From Bradyrhizobium sp. CCGB01 (GTDB lineage: Bacteria > Pseudomonadota > Alphaproteobacteria > Rhizobiales > Xanthobacteraceae): DNA of 64,000 bases. Below, piece after piece: positions 23,758 through 33,702 of this stretch. A program made the position numbers and the translations under genes. The number at the start of each line of letters is the position of its first letter. The first letter of the stretch is position 1. Location of the stretch: NCBI RefSeq assembly GCF_024199795.1, contig NZ_JANADK010000001.1, forward strand, positions 620,001-684,000. The letters run 5' to 3'. The notes below the pieces were generated by a model. The model was given only the letters and a program-made list of their open reading frames with translations, did no database searches and was not told where the DNA came from.

Positions 23758-26205
23758 CTACATCCGCCGCCGCGCGGCCGACGCATCCACCGCGTTCTCC
23801 ACCTCCTCGCGCCAGGACAAAATCTCCATCGCGAGCACGGGGTGGTTGAATCCTTTGACCTGGAGATCGTCGAGCGCGCGGGCCTCCACCCAGGGCTCGA
23901 CGATGCCGTAGACGCGGCGGCTGGCCACGATCTGGTTGGCCTTGGCTTCGCCGCAGAGGCGGGAGGCGAGGTTGGTGACGCTGCCGATCGCGGCATATTC
24001 CAGCCGCTGCTCGAAGCCGACCTGGCCGAGCGTGGCGTAGCCGACCGCGATGCCGATGCCGAAGCCGAGGCTGTGCCCGCGGTTGCGCCAGCGCTCGGTC
24101 AGCGGGCCGATGGTGTCGCGCATCTCCACCGCCATCTTCACGGCGCGCTGGGTGTGGTCCTCGAATTGAATCGGCGCGTTGAACAGGATCATCACGCCGT
24201 CGCCGGCATATTTGTCGAGCGTGCCCTCATATTTGAAGATCAGCTTGCCCAGCGCTGCGTGATATTCGCGGAGCACGTTCATCGCCTCTTCCGGCTCGGT
24301 CGCTTCCGTGAACGCGGTGAAGCCGCGCAGGTCGCAGAACACCACGGTCACCTCGCGGCGTTGGCTGGTGAGCAGCCCCTCGGGGCTGTCGGAGGATGCG
24401 ATCAGCTGCGCCACCTGCGGCGCCAGGAAACGCTCGAGCTTGCGGATGCGCTCGATCTCGCCGAGCTGGGTCTTGACGCGTTCCTCCAGCGACTTGTTCC
24501 AGTCCTTGAGCTGCTCGGTCTGCACGCGCAGCTTGTCGGCTTGCGCGCGCACGGTCTCGTTCGCCGTCTCCAGCGCGTGGCTCTTGTGATCGACCTCGGT
24601 GAAAAGGCGCGCATTGCGCATCGCAAGCACGGCCTGGTTGGCGAAGGTGCGCATCAGGCCGATGATGCTGGCGGCGAACTCGCCGCTGGCACGGCGCAGC
24701 ACCACGAGGGAGCCGAGCGTGCCTTGCTGGTCGACCAGCGGCACCACCAGCACCGAGTGGAAGCCGGCCTGGACCGCGGCGTCGCGCAGCGGCTGCTCGG
24801 TCGCATGGTCGAGATCGGCAATCGCGATCGGCTCGCCTGAGCTCGCGGCATCACTCAGGATGTTCGCGCCTTCCTCGATCGTGACATGCGCGCCCTCGGC
24901 CGATTTGTCGATGCCGTTGGATTCGACCAGGTTGAATCGGCGCGCCTCTGCATCATAGCCGTAGATCAGTACGGCATCGGCATGGGTAATCTCGATCGCG
25001 CGGGCGGCGATCGTCGGCAACACCGCGTTGAGGTCGAGCGAGGAAGCGACGGCGCGGCCGACCTCTTCCAGCACCTTGAGCTCGTTGATCGACTGCGCGA
25101 GATCGCGGGTGCGCTCGTCGACCTTGGTTTCGAGGTTTGAATAGGTCTCCTGGATCTGGCCGGCCATGCGGTTGAACTGGCCGGCGAGGTCTTCCAGCTC
25201 GTCCGAGGTGTGGACGTCGATGCGGTGGCTGAAATCGCCTTCGCCGAGCTTGTGCGCGCCGTCGCGCAGCGCGGTGATCGGGATGATCATGCGGCGGGCG
25301 AGCAGCGTGCCGGCGAGGATCGCGACCATCAGGCCCATGCCGATCAGAAGCGCGATGCGCACGAGCTGGTCGCGGATCGGCATCAAGGCCTGCGCGGCCG
25401 GCTGCTCGAACATCACGCTCCAGCCGAGCTTCGGCACGGTGCTGGCGGCGCTGATCACCGCATGGCCGTTGAAGTCGGTGCCCGACGTGTCGGGCTCGCG
25501 GCCGGGCGCAATCGCGGCCGCCACCTGCGGCAGCTTCGACAGGTCCTTGCCGACATCGGGCCCCTTCGACGACGTCGCCAGCACGCGGCCGCGCGGATCG
25601 ACCACATAGGCATGGGCCGCCTTGCCGACCTGGGCGTCGGACAGGAAGTCGGAGAGGAAGCTGAGATCGATCTCGGCCACGGTGACGCCGGCATTGAAGC
25701 CGGAATGCGCCACCGAGATCGACATGAACGGTGTCCGGTCGGTGAACCAGGCCGGCGCGTAGCTGACGCCGCGGGCAACCGTGTCGGTGAAGCGCATGTC
25801 GCGGGAGAGGTCGGCGTTGCCGCCGGTCGTGGTCGACTGGCGCGAGACGCGCAGCACCTCGCGTCCCTCGCCGTTGAGCTGGAACAGCTGATTGACGACC
25901 GAGACCTGGTGCAGCAGCGAGGCGTAGTCGGCGCGGCGCTTCTCGAGTGTGTCCTGGCTTGCCCGCGTCACCCAGCTGATCTGGCGTTCGAGCTCGGAGA
26001 TCGACTGCTCGATCCGCCGGGCGGCTCCTTGCGCCTTGTCCTCGAGCCCGTCGGTCAGCTGCGTCTTGGTCGCGCGATAGGAGATCCAGGTCTCCATCGC
26101 GCCGTTGACGGCGAGGACAAACACGACGAGGCCGACGAGGGAGACGACGTATTTGGCGAACAGACCCTCGCGCAGAAACCGTGTCTTGTCTTTCGCTCCG
26201 GCCAT
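23758..26205 (-). CDS. Membrane-bound Cache-HAMP-GAF class III nucleotide cyclase
   Basis: An 815-aa sensor cyclase: membrane helix about 18-40; periplasmic Cache-type domain about 41-285 (VAEIDLSFLSDFLSD, AYVVDPRGRVLAT); second helix about 287-310; HAMP about 311-365; a GAF domain about 385-545; a coiled coil (about 545-600); and the class III catalytic domain (about 610-790). Both metal Asp residues are present (VVFCDLRGFTAF and DKYAGDGVMILF), and the base-selecting Lys precedes YAGDG. The second base-selecting position, usually Asp or Thr, is Ala (EYAAIGSVTNLASRL), so ATP versus GTP use is not certain. No partner gene is adjacent. Confidence 0.92.
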   Translation of the reverse strand: MAGAKDKTRFLREGLFAKYVVSLVGLVVFVLAVNGAMETWISYRATKTQLTDGLEDKAQGAARRIEQSISELERQISWVTRASQDTLEKRRADYASLLHQVSVVNQLFQLNGEGREVLRVSRQSTTTGGNADLSRDMRFTDTVARGVSYAPAWFTDRTPFMSISVAHSGFNAGVTVAEIDLSFLSDFLSDAQVGKAAHAYVVDPRGRVLATSSKGPDVGKDLSKLPQVAAAIAPGREPDTSGTDFNGHAVISAASTVPKLGWSVMFEQPAAQALMPIRDQLVRIALLIGMGLMVAILAGTLLARRMIIPITALRDGAHKLGEGDFSHRIDVHTSDELEDLAGQFNRMAGQIQETYSNLETKVDERTRDLAQSINELKVLEEVGRAVASSLDLNAVLPTIAARAIEITHADAVLIYGYDAEARRFNLVESNGIDKSAEGAHVTIEEGANILSDAASSGEPIAIADLDHATEQPLRDAAVQAGFHSVLVVPLVDQQGTLGSLVVLRRASGEFAASIIGLMRTFANQAVLAMRNARLFTEVDHKSHALETANETVRAQADKLRVQTEQLKDWNKSLEERVKTQLGEIERIRKLERFLAPQVAQLIASSDSPEGLLTSQRREVTVVFCDLRGFTAFTEATEPEEAMNVLREYHAALGKLIFKYEGTLDKYAGDGVMILFNAPIQFEDHTQRAVKMAVEMRDTIGPLTERWRNRGHSLGFGIGIAVGYATLGQVGFEQRLEYAAIGSVTNLASRLCGEAKANQIVASRRVYGIVEPWVEARALDDLQVKGFNHPVLAMEILSWREEVENAVDASAARRRM

Positions 26206-26451
26206 CCAGATCCTCTTGCGCCGCCTCCGGCGCCGGCGCTACGGGCCGTACCGGCCCAAGGGCCTTCTAGCACAATTTGGGCGAAGGGACCGTCCCGCGA
26301 CCCGTGGACCGGCCGGCGTGGTTACCGCTGGAGAGGTCGGGCGGGACGGAAAGTGGCGTTAATTGTTGCAGCCTCGTCCGTTCGGAGGAAGCGGCGGACC
26401 GGGAGGCCGATGTAAGGGATTGGCGTGGAGTTCCGTGCGTTGGTCCGCCAA

Positions 26452-28506
26452 TCATCGATTAAAGAGCTGTCGCAGCACGTCGTTCATCGGCTGACTGTCC
26501 TGCTGCGCCATCGGCGGGTCGTCCAGGACCTGAGCTTGGGCCGGGGGCGTGGGAGAGGTCTGCGGAGCGGGTGTGGTCGGTGTTGCCGGCAGGCCGCGGC
26601 TCCGCCCGGTGCCAGTACCGCTGGAAAGCCCCTGCTGGATCAAATTGCCGATCGCCTCGCCCAAGGGGCCGCCGAGCGGATTGTTCTGTCCCGGCTGCTG
26701 GGTTTGCGGATTGGCATTGCCGGCCGCATTGCCGCCGCCCGGCGCGGTGGCGCCGCCCAGTCCGAGGCTGCCCAGGATATTGCCGAGCCCGGCGCCATCT
26801 GGGCCGAACAGGCCCTTGCCCATCTCCCGCAGCTTGGCATAGGCGGCGTCCGGATTGTCCAGCACTCCGGCCATATCAGGGTAGATCCGCGGCTGCGACC
26901 AGTTGCCCTGGATCATCACGGGAATGCCGAAGCCGACCGGCTCCGACGAGCGGCCCTGGCCTTCGGTCGTCATCACGAGCTTCGGCTCGACGCGGAAGCC
27001 CATCATCTTGGTGTCGAGCGCGATGGTGCCGGCGCCGGTCACGCGTACCAGCGGCCCGATCAGGTTGAGGTCGGTCGTCACCGCCTGGCCCTTGTCGATG
27101 CGGAAGGACGCCGAGAGCTGCGACAGATCCGTGCTCTGCTCCTGGCTGGGGGCCTGGTTCTCCTGCCAGCCGGACAAGGTGCCCGCCGTCAGCGAGCGGA
27201 TCATCTGCGCGATGTTGATGCCGCGAATGGCGCCGTCCTGGAAATTGACGAAGGCCGTGCCTTGCATGTTCGCCATCAGCGTGCGCTGGCTGGTGCCGGC
27301 GCTGCGCAGCGCGAGCTTGGCTTGCAGCTTGCCGTCGATCCGGTCGAAATCGGCAAGGCCCTGGAGCAGCGGCAGCGCGCGCACGCCGACGAGATCGGAA
27401 TGCATGGCAAAGCTCGGCGCGCCAGTTGTGGCATCCAGGATCACCTCGCCCGAGACCTGGCCGCCATAGGCGCCGAGATTGGCGGTGCCGGCTTTGAGCA
27501 CGCCGCCGGCGAGCTTCGCATCGAGCGCCAGCGGCGCGATGCGCGCATCGCCGATCACGGCCTCGTTCGCGGAGATCCTGACTTGAGCATCGACATAGTT
27601 GAGCCCGGACACATCGATCGGCGCATCGCTCCAGGGCCGTCCCGACGTGCCCTCCGGCGATTTCGCCAGCGGTATGGCGAGCCGCTGGAAGTCGAGATCG
27701 ACCTTGACCAGTGGCTTGCTGGCAATATCGACCGAGGCCCAGCCATTGAACGCGCCGTCGCCGAGCTTGCCGTTCACGCCGTTGATCATCACGACATCGC
27801 CGCTCAGCCGCATCTCGGCATGACCGGTGAGCTGAGACTTCAGCACATCAGGCATGTCGATGGCGAAATCCACCGGAATGGTCGGCCGGTCGGCCGGCGC
27901 CGCCGGCGTCGTCGCCTTGATGTCGAACTTGGTCGGGTGCTGGCCGACCCGCGCAGTGCCGGCGATGTCGAGCCTGCGGTCGCGGCCGACGACGGCATCG
28001 GCGTTGATGGCGCTGATGCGTCCCTCGACACGATCGCGCACACGGGCGAACGCGACTTCACCGTCGATGACCTTGACGCGGTCGATGGTCGCGCCCGCCG
28101 TGTCGAGCGCCAGCGGCTTCGACGCGGCGCCGGCGTTCGGCAGGCGCTCACGCAGCAGCGGCTGATGGAGCACGGGATGGGTGACGACGAGTTCGCTGAT
28201 CTTCGGACGGCCCGACCATACGCTCGAGAGCGACATGTCGGCCTGCACGCTGCCGATCGTCAGGCGCGTGATGCCGCTGCGGTCCTTGAGGTCGGCAAGC
28301 GTGAGATCGTTGAGCGTGACGTTCAGCGTCGGCCACAGGCTGATCTTCGTGGTGCCGTCGACGGACAGGCGATAGCCGGTCGCGCTCTCGACCCGCGAGG
28401 CAATCGTCGTGGTCAGGAATCCCGAGGGGATCCCCACCACGAGGAGAAGTCCGATCACGACGATGGCTGCGGCAATCGCCGCGCCGGCGAATTTCAATGC
28501 TCTCAT
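26452..28506 (-). CDS. asmA: AsmA family envelope protein
   Basis: A 684-aa AsmA-like protein with an N-terminal membrane helix (about 5-27) followed by GFLTTTIASRVESATGYRLS and a long beta-rich periplasmic region, typical of proteins that bridge or transport lipid in the envelope. AsmA C-terminal signature region: SLTAGTLSGWQ, FRIDKGQAVTTDLNLIGPLV, GTIALDTKMMGFRVEPKLV, GFGIPVMIQGNWSQPRIYPD. The last about 100 residues are Gly/Pro/Gln/Asn-rich and probably disordered. It stands alone, divergent from the Crp-like gene. Precise substrate unknown. Confidence 0.9.
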   Translation of the reverse strand: MRALKFAGAAIAAAIVVIGLLLVVGIPSGFLTTTIASRVESATGYRLSVDGTTKISLWPTLNVTLNDLTLADLKDRSGITRLTIGSVQADMSLSSVWSGRPKISELVVTHPVLHQPLLRERLPNAGAASKPLALDTAGATIDRVKVIDGEVAFARVRDRVEGRISAINADAVVGRDRRLDIAGTARVGQHPTKFDIKATTPAAPADRPTIPVDFAIDMPDVLKSQLTGHAEMRLSGDVVMINGVNGKLGDGAFNGWASVDIASKPLVKVDLDFQRLAIPLAKSPEGTSGRPWSDAPIDVSGLNYVDAQVRISANEAVIGDARIAPLALDAKLAGGVLKAGTANLGAYGGQVSGEVILDATTGAPSFAMHSDLVGVRALPLLQGLADFDRIDGKLQAKLALRSAGTSQRTLMANMQGTAFVNFQDGAIRGINIAQMIRSLTAGTLSGWQENQAPSQEQSTDLSQLSASFRIDKGQAVTTDLNLIGPLVRVTGAGTIALDTKMMGFRVEPKLVMTTEGQGRSSEPVGFGIPVMIQGNWSQPRIYPDMAGVLDNPDAAYAKLREMGKGLFGPDGAGLGNILGSLGLGGATAPGGGNAAGNANPQTQQPGQNNPLGGPLGEAIGNLIQQGLSSGTGTGRSRGLPATPTTPAPQTSPTPPAQAQVLDDPPMAQQDSQPMNDVLRQLFNR

Positions 28507-28633
28507 CTCGACTTTCCAACAACGGACAACCGGCGTCGAAGCCGGCAGATCGCCGTCCTTTGCGCATGAGTTTATCCCCGGACGGGAAGCGGCTCCAAGC
28601 GCGTAAAATTAGTCAGGGGGTGCTGCAAAGTTA

Positions 28634-28649
28634 TGTGACTTATGACACA
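28634..28649. promoter_or_regulatory. Weak CRP-like site upstream of the Crp/Fnr gene
   Basis: TGTGA at 28634-28638, six bases, then ACACA at 28645-28649 (one mismatch to TCACA). It is about 120-135 bases upstream of the regulator's start, a position suitable for autoregulation. Weak on its own; noted because two better sites occur in the window. Confidence 0.3.
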
Positions 28650-28766
28650 CTTCTCCGGCGCGGTTTTACGCGATTCTGATGTCGATGGTTCCAAGCGATT
28701 TGCCGAGGACACTCGCCGGAAGACGGGCCAGGGAAACTGACCAAGAACATTCACAAGGACATTGAA

Positions 28767-29441
28767 ATGAGCAAGCAGGCCGAATTTGCGGTCATCCTGA
28801 AGATGAACGCGCTGTTCGCCGATCTCGGCGCAGATGAGCTGCAGCGGCTGTCCAACCTCTGCCACACCCAGCATCTGGGAAATGGCGAGGTGTTGTTCCA
28901 GAAGGGCGATGCGGGCGACGCGCTGTTCGGCGTGCGCCGGGGCCAGGTCCGCATCGAGACCGGCGCCTCGGATGGCAGCCGTCTGACCCTGAACTTCATG
29001 GGCCCGGGCGACCTGTTCGGCGAGGTCGCGGTGCTGGACGGCCAGAGCCGCACCGCGGATGCGACCGCGGGCGAGGCCAGCGAACTGTTCGTGCTGCGGC
29101 GCGAGGATTTTCTCAGCTTCCTCGAACGCGAGCCGAAGGTCGCGATCAAGATCATCGCGCTGCTGTGCCAGCGCATCCGCTGGCAGAGCGAGCGCATGGA
29201 AGAATCCATGCTGCAACCGCTGCCGGTTCGCCTCGCGCGACGACTCTGCGCGCTCGCCGCCGATTTCGGCTCCGAGGTGCACATCTCGCAGGAGCAGCTC
29301 GGCGTCTTCGTCGGTGCCGCCCGCGAAAGCGTCAACCGCCAGCTTCAGGCCTGGCGCAAGGATGCGATTCTCGATCTCCAGCGCGGCCGCATCCTGCTCA
29401 GGAACATGACCAAGCTGACGGCGATCGCGCGGAACGAGTAG
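28767..29441 (+). CDS. Crp/Fnr family regulator with a CRP-type recognition helix
   Basis: A 224-aa regulator: cyclic-nucleotide-binding domain (about 13-125), dimer helix, and winged HTH (about 150-220). The phosphate-binding cassette FGEVAVLDGQSRTA (residues 84-97) keeps the Gly-Glu and Arg-Thr-Ala of true cAMP receptors. The recognition helix RESVNR (186-191) matches the R-E-x-V-x-R pattern by which CRP reads TGTGA. No FNR-type cysteine cluster is seen, only Cys32, Cys134 and Cys161. AAGGA is upstream of the ATG. A cAMP-responsive CRP-like role is inferred; cGMP is possible. Confidence 0.88.
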   Translation: MSKQAEFAVILKMNALFADLGADELQRLSNLCHTQHLGNGEVLFQKGDAGDALFGVRRGQVRIETGASDGSRLTLNFMGPGDLFGEVAVLDGQSRTADATAGEASELFVLRREDFLSFLEREPKVAIKIIALLCQRIRWQSERMEESMLQPLPVRLARRLCALAADFGSEVHISQEQLGVFVGAARESVNRQLQAWRKDAILDLQRGRILLRNMTKLTAIARNE

Positions 29442-29455
29442 GGATTATTTGCGCA

Positions 29456-29477
29456 CCTCGTCCGCGATGGGACGAGG
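29456..29477. terminator. Hairpin between the Crp/Fnr and RND permease genes
   Basis: Arms CCTCGTCC and GGACGAGG enclose a six-base loop in the short gap between convergent genes. No T run on either side, so terminator function is only suggested. Confidence 0.4.
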
Positions 29478-29539
29478 CACGCTTGAACATTTCGTAGCGA
29501 AGAAGATCTTCAGCAATGTCGGGGTGTCCGACGTTGCTT

Positions 29540-32500
29540 TCAGAACTGTCTTGCGCTTTCGACATCTGAGTTGCGGTTCTCCGCCGCAGGGTGCGCGACG
29601 TTCTTCGGGGCCGGCGCCGCACCATGATGATCGGCGGTCTCGGCATCCTCGCTGTGCACGATCAGCCGCTTGGCGAAGCGCCAGATCAGGGCGCCGAGAT
29701 CGTCCATCACCATGAACATCGCGGGCACGAACACCAGCGACAGGATGGTCGAGAAGATCAGGCCGCCGATCACCGCGAGCGCCATCGGCGAGCGGAACTC
29801 GCCGCCGGCGCCGACCGCGAGCGCGCTCGGCATCATGCCCGCGGCCATCGCGATGGTGGTCATCACGATCGGACGGGCGCGCTTCATGCCGGCGTCGATC
29901 ATCGCTTCCTCGCGCGGTTTGCCGGCGCGAATGGATTCGATGGCGAACTCGACCAGCATGATCGCGTTCTTGGTGACGATGCCCATCAGCATCAGGATGC
30001 CGATCCACACCGGCGTCGTGAGCTGCTTGCCGGTGATGAGCAGGGCGGCGATGGCGCCGCCGATCGACAGCGGCAGCGAGAACAGGATGGTGATCGGCTG
30101 GAGGAAGGTGCCGAACAGCAGTACCAGCACCGCGTAGACCATCAACAGGCCGGCCGTGATCGCTGTGGCGAAGCCGTCGGACAGCTCGTTGAGGCTTTCG
30201 GCGTCGCCGGAGGGGGAGACTTTCACGCCCTTCGGCCGGCTCTTCATCACCGGCAGCTCGTAGATCTTCTTGGTGGCGTCGCCGAGCGCGGCGGAGCCGA
30301 CGAGGTCGGCTGCGACCGTCGCCTGCCGCTCGCGGTCGTAGCGGTTGATGCTGGTCGGACCCTGGTCGAGCTTGACGTCGGCGATCACCGAGAGCGGCAC
30401 ACCGCCCTTCTCGCCGCGCTCGCCGAGCGGCACGCGCAACTGCTCGAGCGTCTTCAGATTGCCGCGTGCGGCATCCTCGAGCTGCACGCGGATCGGCACC
30501 AGACGGTCGCCGACATCGAATTTGGCGAGCGCGGGACCGACGTCGCCGATGGTGGCGACGCGAATGGTCTGCGACAGGCTTTCGGTCGAGACGCCGAGCC
30601 GCGCGGCGAGATCGGCGCGGGGCTCGATGCGCAGTTCGGGCCGCTCCAGCGTGGTTTCCGAGATCACGTTGGAGATGGTCGGAATCCGCTTCATCTGCGT
30701 CGCGAGCTCACTCGCGAAATTGTTGACGATGTTGGCGTCGACGCCGGTCACGACCAGCGAGATGGCGCGCAGGCCGTTCTCGTCGAGGAACCAGAAGCGG
30801 ATGTCGGGAACGTTCTCCAGCTCCTGGCTGATCGAGAATTCGAGCTCGCGCTGGGTGATGTCGCGGCTGTCCTTGGGCGTGTAGTTGATGATCAAAGCTG
30901 CGCGCCGGACTTCCTGGGTTCCCGGAGGAACACGTCCGCCGTCGACGAAGATGCTCTTCACCTCGGGCCGCTTGCGCAGCCGCGCGACGATGTCCTCGGT
31001 GACTTTTTCGGTGTAGGCGAGCTGGGTGCCCGGCGGCAGCTCGAGGGCAAGCAGCGAGCGCGCGCTGTCCTGCGCCGGCAGGAAGCCTTGCGGCAGCAGC
31101 GTGATGCTCCAGATCGAGGCGGCGAAGACGCCGAAGCCGACCAGCACCGTGATGAAATAGTGCCTCACCGACCAGGCCACGATCCTGTGATAGGACCGCA
31201 GCACGCGGCCGGGCGGCGGCTCTTCGTGATTGCCATGTTTGAGGAAGTAGGCGGCGAGCACCGGCGTGACGAAGCGCGCCGCGAGCAGCGAGAAGAACAC
31301 CTGCACCGAGACGGTGATGCCGAACTGCTTGAAGAACTGTCCGGCGATGCCGGACATGAAGCTCGCGGGTGCGAAGATCGCGATGATCGTTAGCGAGATC
31401 GCGATGACCGCGAGGCCGATCTCGTCGGCGGCTTCGAGGGCGGCACGATAGGGCGACTTGCCCATGTTCATGTGCCTGACGATGTTCTCGATCTCGACGA
31501 TGGCGTCGTCGACGAGAATACCCGTCGACAGCGTGATGGCGAGGAAGCTGACGAGGTTCAGCGAGAAGCCGAGCAGGTCCATCGCCCAGAACGCCGGGAA
31601 GATCGACAATGGCAGCGAGATCGCGGCGATGATTGTGGCGCGCAGGTCGCGCAGGAACAGCAGCACGATGATGACGGCGAGGATGGCGCCTTCGAACAGG
31701 GTCGAGATCGCCGCGTGGTAATTGCCGTTGGTATAATCGACCGAGGTGTCGATCACCTTCAGGTCGACGTCGGGATAGGCGGCCTTCAGCGCGTCGATGC
31801 GCTTCTGCACGGCCTCGGCCACCTTCACGTCGCTGGCGCCCTTGGAGCGCTTGATGCCGAGCGCGACGATCGGCTCGCCGTTGAAGCGGGCGAAGGTGCG
31901 GCGGTCCGCGATGGTGTCGGTGACGGTGCCGAGATCGTCGAGCCGGACCTCGCCGCCGCCGAACAGCGGGATCATGGTGCCGGCAAGGTCGCCCAGCGTC
32001 TTGGCGCCCGCGAGCGTGCGGATGGCCTGGTCGTTCTTGCCGATCTCGGCGCGGCCGCCGGCGACGTCGACATTGGTGCCGCGCAGGCTCTGGCTGACAT
32101 TGACCGCGGTCAGCCCCATGGCCTGCAAGCGGTCCGGATCGAGCGAGACCAGGATCTCGCGCTCGACACCGCCGATGCGCTCGACCTGGGCGACGCCGCG
32201 CACGCCTTGCAGCGCGCGCTTGACCACGTCGTCGACGAAATAGGAGAGCTGCTCCGGCGTCTTGCCGGGCGAGATCGCGGCGTAGGTGACGATCGGCAGG
32301 CCGATCACGTCGACGCGCTGGATCAGCGGCTCGGTGACGTTCTGCGGCAGGTTGGAGCGCACGCGCGTCACCGCGTCCTTGACGTCGTTGAGCGCGCGGT
32401 CGGTGTTGGTCTCCAGCGCGAACTGGATGGTGGTCACCGACAGGCCGTCGGTGATCGACGAGGTGATGTGCCGTACGCCCTCGACGCCGGAGACGGCGTC

Positions 32501-32710
32501 TTCAACCGTCTTGGTGACCTGGGACTCCAGCTCGGCGGGCGCCGCGCCGAACTGCGACACCGCGACCGAGATCACGGGAATGTCCGCCGAGGGCAGCCGC
32601 GTCACCGCGAGCTTGGTGAAGGACACCCAGCCGAGGATCAGGAGAATGATCGAGAAGACGACCGACGGTAGCGGATTGCGGATCGACCAAGCCGAGATAT
32701 TAAGAGCCAT
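29540..32710 (-). CDS. RND efflux permease (HAE1-type), 1056 aa
   Basis: Inner-membrane proton-driven efflux pump of the AcrB/MexB type. It starts MALNISAWSIRNPLPSVVFS with the first helix; LAVTRLPSADIPVISVAV begins the first periplasmic loop. The proton-relay pair Asp-Asp is in the fourth helix (STGILVDDAIVEIENIVRH). Twelve membrane helices in two repeats and two large periplasmic loops are visible; GGAIAALLITGKQL and TPVWIGILMLMGIVTKNAIM mark the second half. The start codon overlaps the adaptor stop by one base, so the two are translationally coupled. No outer-membrane factor gene is present. Substrate unknown. Confidence 0.94.
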   Translation of the reverse strand: MALNISAWSIRNPLPSVVFSIILLILGWVSFTKLAVTRLPSADIPVISVAVSQFGAAPAELESQVTKTVEDAVSGVEGVRHITSSITDGLSVTTIQFALETNTDRALNDVKDAVTRVRSNLPQNVTEPLIQRVDVIGLPIVTYAAISPGKTPEQLSYFVDDVVKRALQGVRGVAQVERIGGVEREILVSLDPDRLQAMGLTAVNVSQSLRGTNVDVAGGRAEIGKNDQAIRTLAGAKTLGDLAGTMIPLFGGGEVRLDDLGTVTDTIADRRTFARFNGEPIVALGIKRSKGASDVKVAEAVQKRIDALKAAYPDVDLKVIDTSVDYTNGNYHAAISTLFEGAILAVIIVLLFLRDLRATIIAAISLPLSIFPAFWAMDLLGFSLNLVSFLAITLSTGILVDDAIVEIENIVRHMNMGKSPYRAALEAADEIGLAVIAISLTIIAIFAPASFMSGIAGQFFKQFGITVSVQVFFSLLAARFVTPVLAAYFLKHGNHEEPPPGRVLRSYHRIVAWSVRHYFITVLVGFGVFAASIWSITLLPQGFLPAQDSARSLLALELPPGTQLAYTEKVTEDIVARLRKRPEVKSIFVDGGRVPPGTQEVRRAALIINYTPKDSRDITQRELEFSISQELENVPDIRFWFLDENGLRAISLVVTGVDANIVNNFASELATQMKRIPTISNVISETTLERPELRIEPRADLAARLGVSTESLSQTIRVATIGDVGPALAKFDVGDRLVPIRVQLEDAARGNLKTLEQLRVPLGERGEKGGVPLSVIADVKLDQGPTSINRYDRERQATVAADLVGSAALGDATKKIYELPVMKSRPKGVKVSPSGDAESLNELSDGFATAITAGLLMVYAVLVLLFGTFLQPITILFSLPLSIGGAIAALLITGKQLTTPVWIGILMLMGIVTKNAIMLVEFAIESIRAGKPREEAMIDAGMKRARPIVMTTIAMAAGMMPSALAVGAGGEFRSPMALAVIGGLIFSTILSLVFVPAMFMVMDDLGALIWRFAKRLIVHSEDAETADHHGAAPAPKNVAHPAAENRNSDVESARQF

Positions 32711-33639
32711 CAGCGTACCCGCGTGCGATCGAGTTCATCGGCGAACATGGTCTTGATCTGGTCGCCGTCATGGAGCGAAGAGCCGGCGTCGGCCACGACG
32801 ATTTCGCCGACGTCGAGGCCTTCCAGGATTTCCGTCGCGCTGTCGGACGACAGTCCGACCCGCACCTTGCGCGTCTCGACCGTATTGCCCTTGACGACCT
32901 GCACGGTGAGATGGTCGATCGCGGTCTTGGGGATCGAGACGCCGCAGCTTCGCTTGGCGTCGATCGAGGCGCGGGCAAACACGCCGACCTTCAGCGATGG
33001 ATTGTTGGTGACGCTGATGCGGACCCGGCCGAGCTGCGTGGCGCGGTCGATTTCGGGCGCAACCAGCCGGACCCGGCCGATCAAATCGGGCGCGTCGTCG
33101 CGGCTGATGCGCACGGTCGCGCCGGAGCTGAGCTTGGGCATGTGCACCGCCGGGACCTGGGCGTCGAGCTCGATCTCGTTGTTGACGGCGATGCGGAACA
33201 TCGGACCGGCTTGCGGCGAGGCGGGGGCGCCGACGATGGTGCGGACTTCGGTGACGAGGCCCGGCGCGGGCGCCTTCAGCGAGATCGGGCCTTGCGGGCC
33301 GGGTCGTTGCGGCTGGCCGGGGATCTGCGGCGGCGCCGTCAGGCGCGCCAGCTCCTGATTGTCGGTGACCATGGTGCCTTCGGTGACGAAGAGGTCGGTG
33401 ACCCTGGAGCCTTCCTGGTCGGCGACGACCACGGCCTCGCGACGCGGCACGAAGAAGCCGGTCACCCGCACGAGGTCGGAGAAGCAGGCGTTGGTCGACT
33501 TCGTCACGATGACGAGCGCCTCGCTCGGCGTTTCCTTCGCCTCGGGGCGCCGCCGATGCTCGAACAGGTAATAGCCGACGCCGAGCGCAACGATGAACAC
33601 CACGGTTCCGGCAGGCTTGAGATAGTCGGAGACGTTCAT
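32710..33639 (-). CDS. RND periplasmic adaptor subunit with two conserved cysteines
   Basis: A 309-aa membrane-fusion protein with an N-terminal anchor (about 9-26) and adaptor domains: VTDLFVTEGTMVTDNQELARL and a Pro/Gly-rich insert (PPQIPGQPQRPGPQG) followed by ISLKAPAPGLVTEVRTIVG for the lipoyl part, then barrel and proximal domains (VQVVKGNTVETRKVRVGL). It couples to the RND permease immediately downstream (stop and start overlap by one base). It shares TNACFSD (Cys52) and KRSCGVSIP with the orphan adaptor at 10306-11193, which has CFSD and SCNV at the same places. Confidence 0.92.
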   Translation of the reverse strand: MNVSDYLKPAGTVVFIVALGVGYYLFEHRRRPEAKETPSEALVIVTKSTNACFSDLVRVTGFFVPRREAVVVADQEGSRVTDLFVTEGTMVTDNQELARLTAPPQIPGQPQRPGPQGPISLKAPAPGLVTEVRTIVGAPASPQAGPMFRIAVNNEIELDAQVPAVHMPKLSSGATVRISRDDAPDLIGRVRLVAPEIDRATQLGRVRISVTNNPSLKVGVFARASIDAKRSCGVSIPKTAIDHLTVQVVKGNTVETRKVRVGLSSDSATEILEGLDVGEIVVADAGSSLHDGDQIKTMFADELDRTRVR

Positions 33640-33702
33640 CGCCGGATTGTCCTGGCCTGGCTCACGGCCATCCGCACGAGGCCTGCTGAGAGCGTTTCCC
33701 TG

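Noticed and set aside
26425-28569. 714-codon open frame antisense to the AsmA gene
   Set aside because: Shadow frame without recognisable domains; the minus strand fits AsmA along its length.
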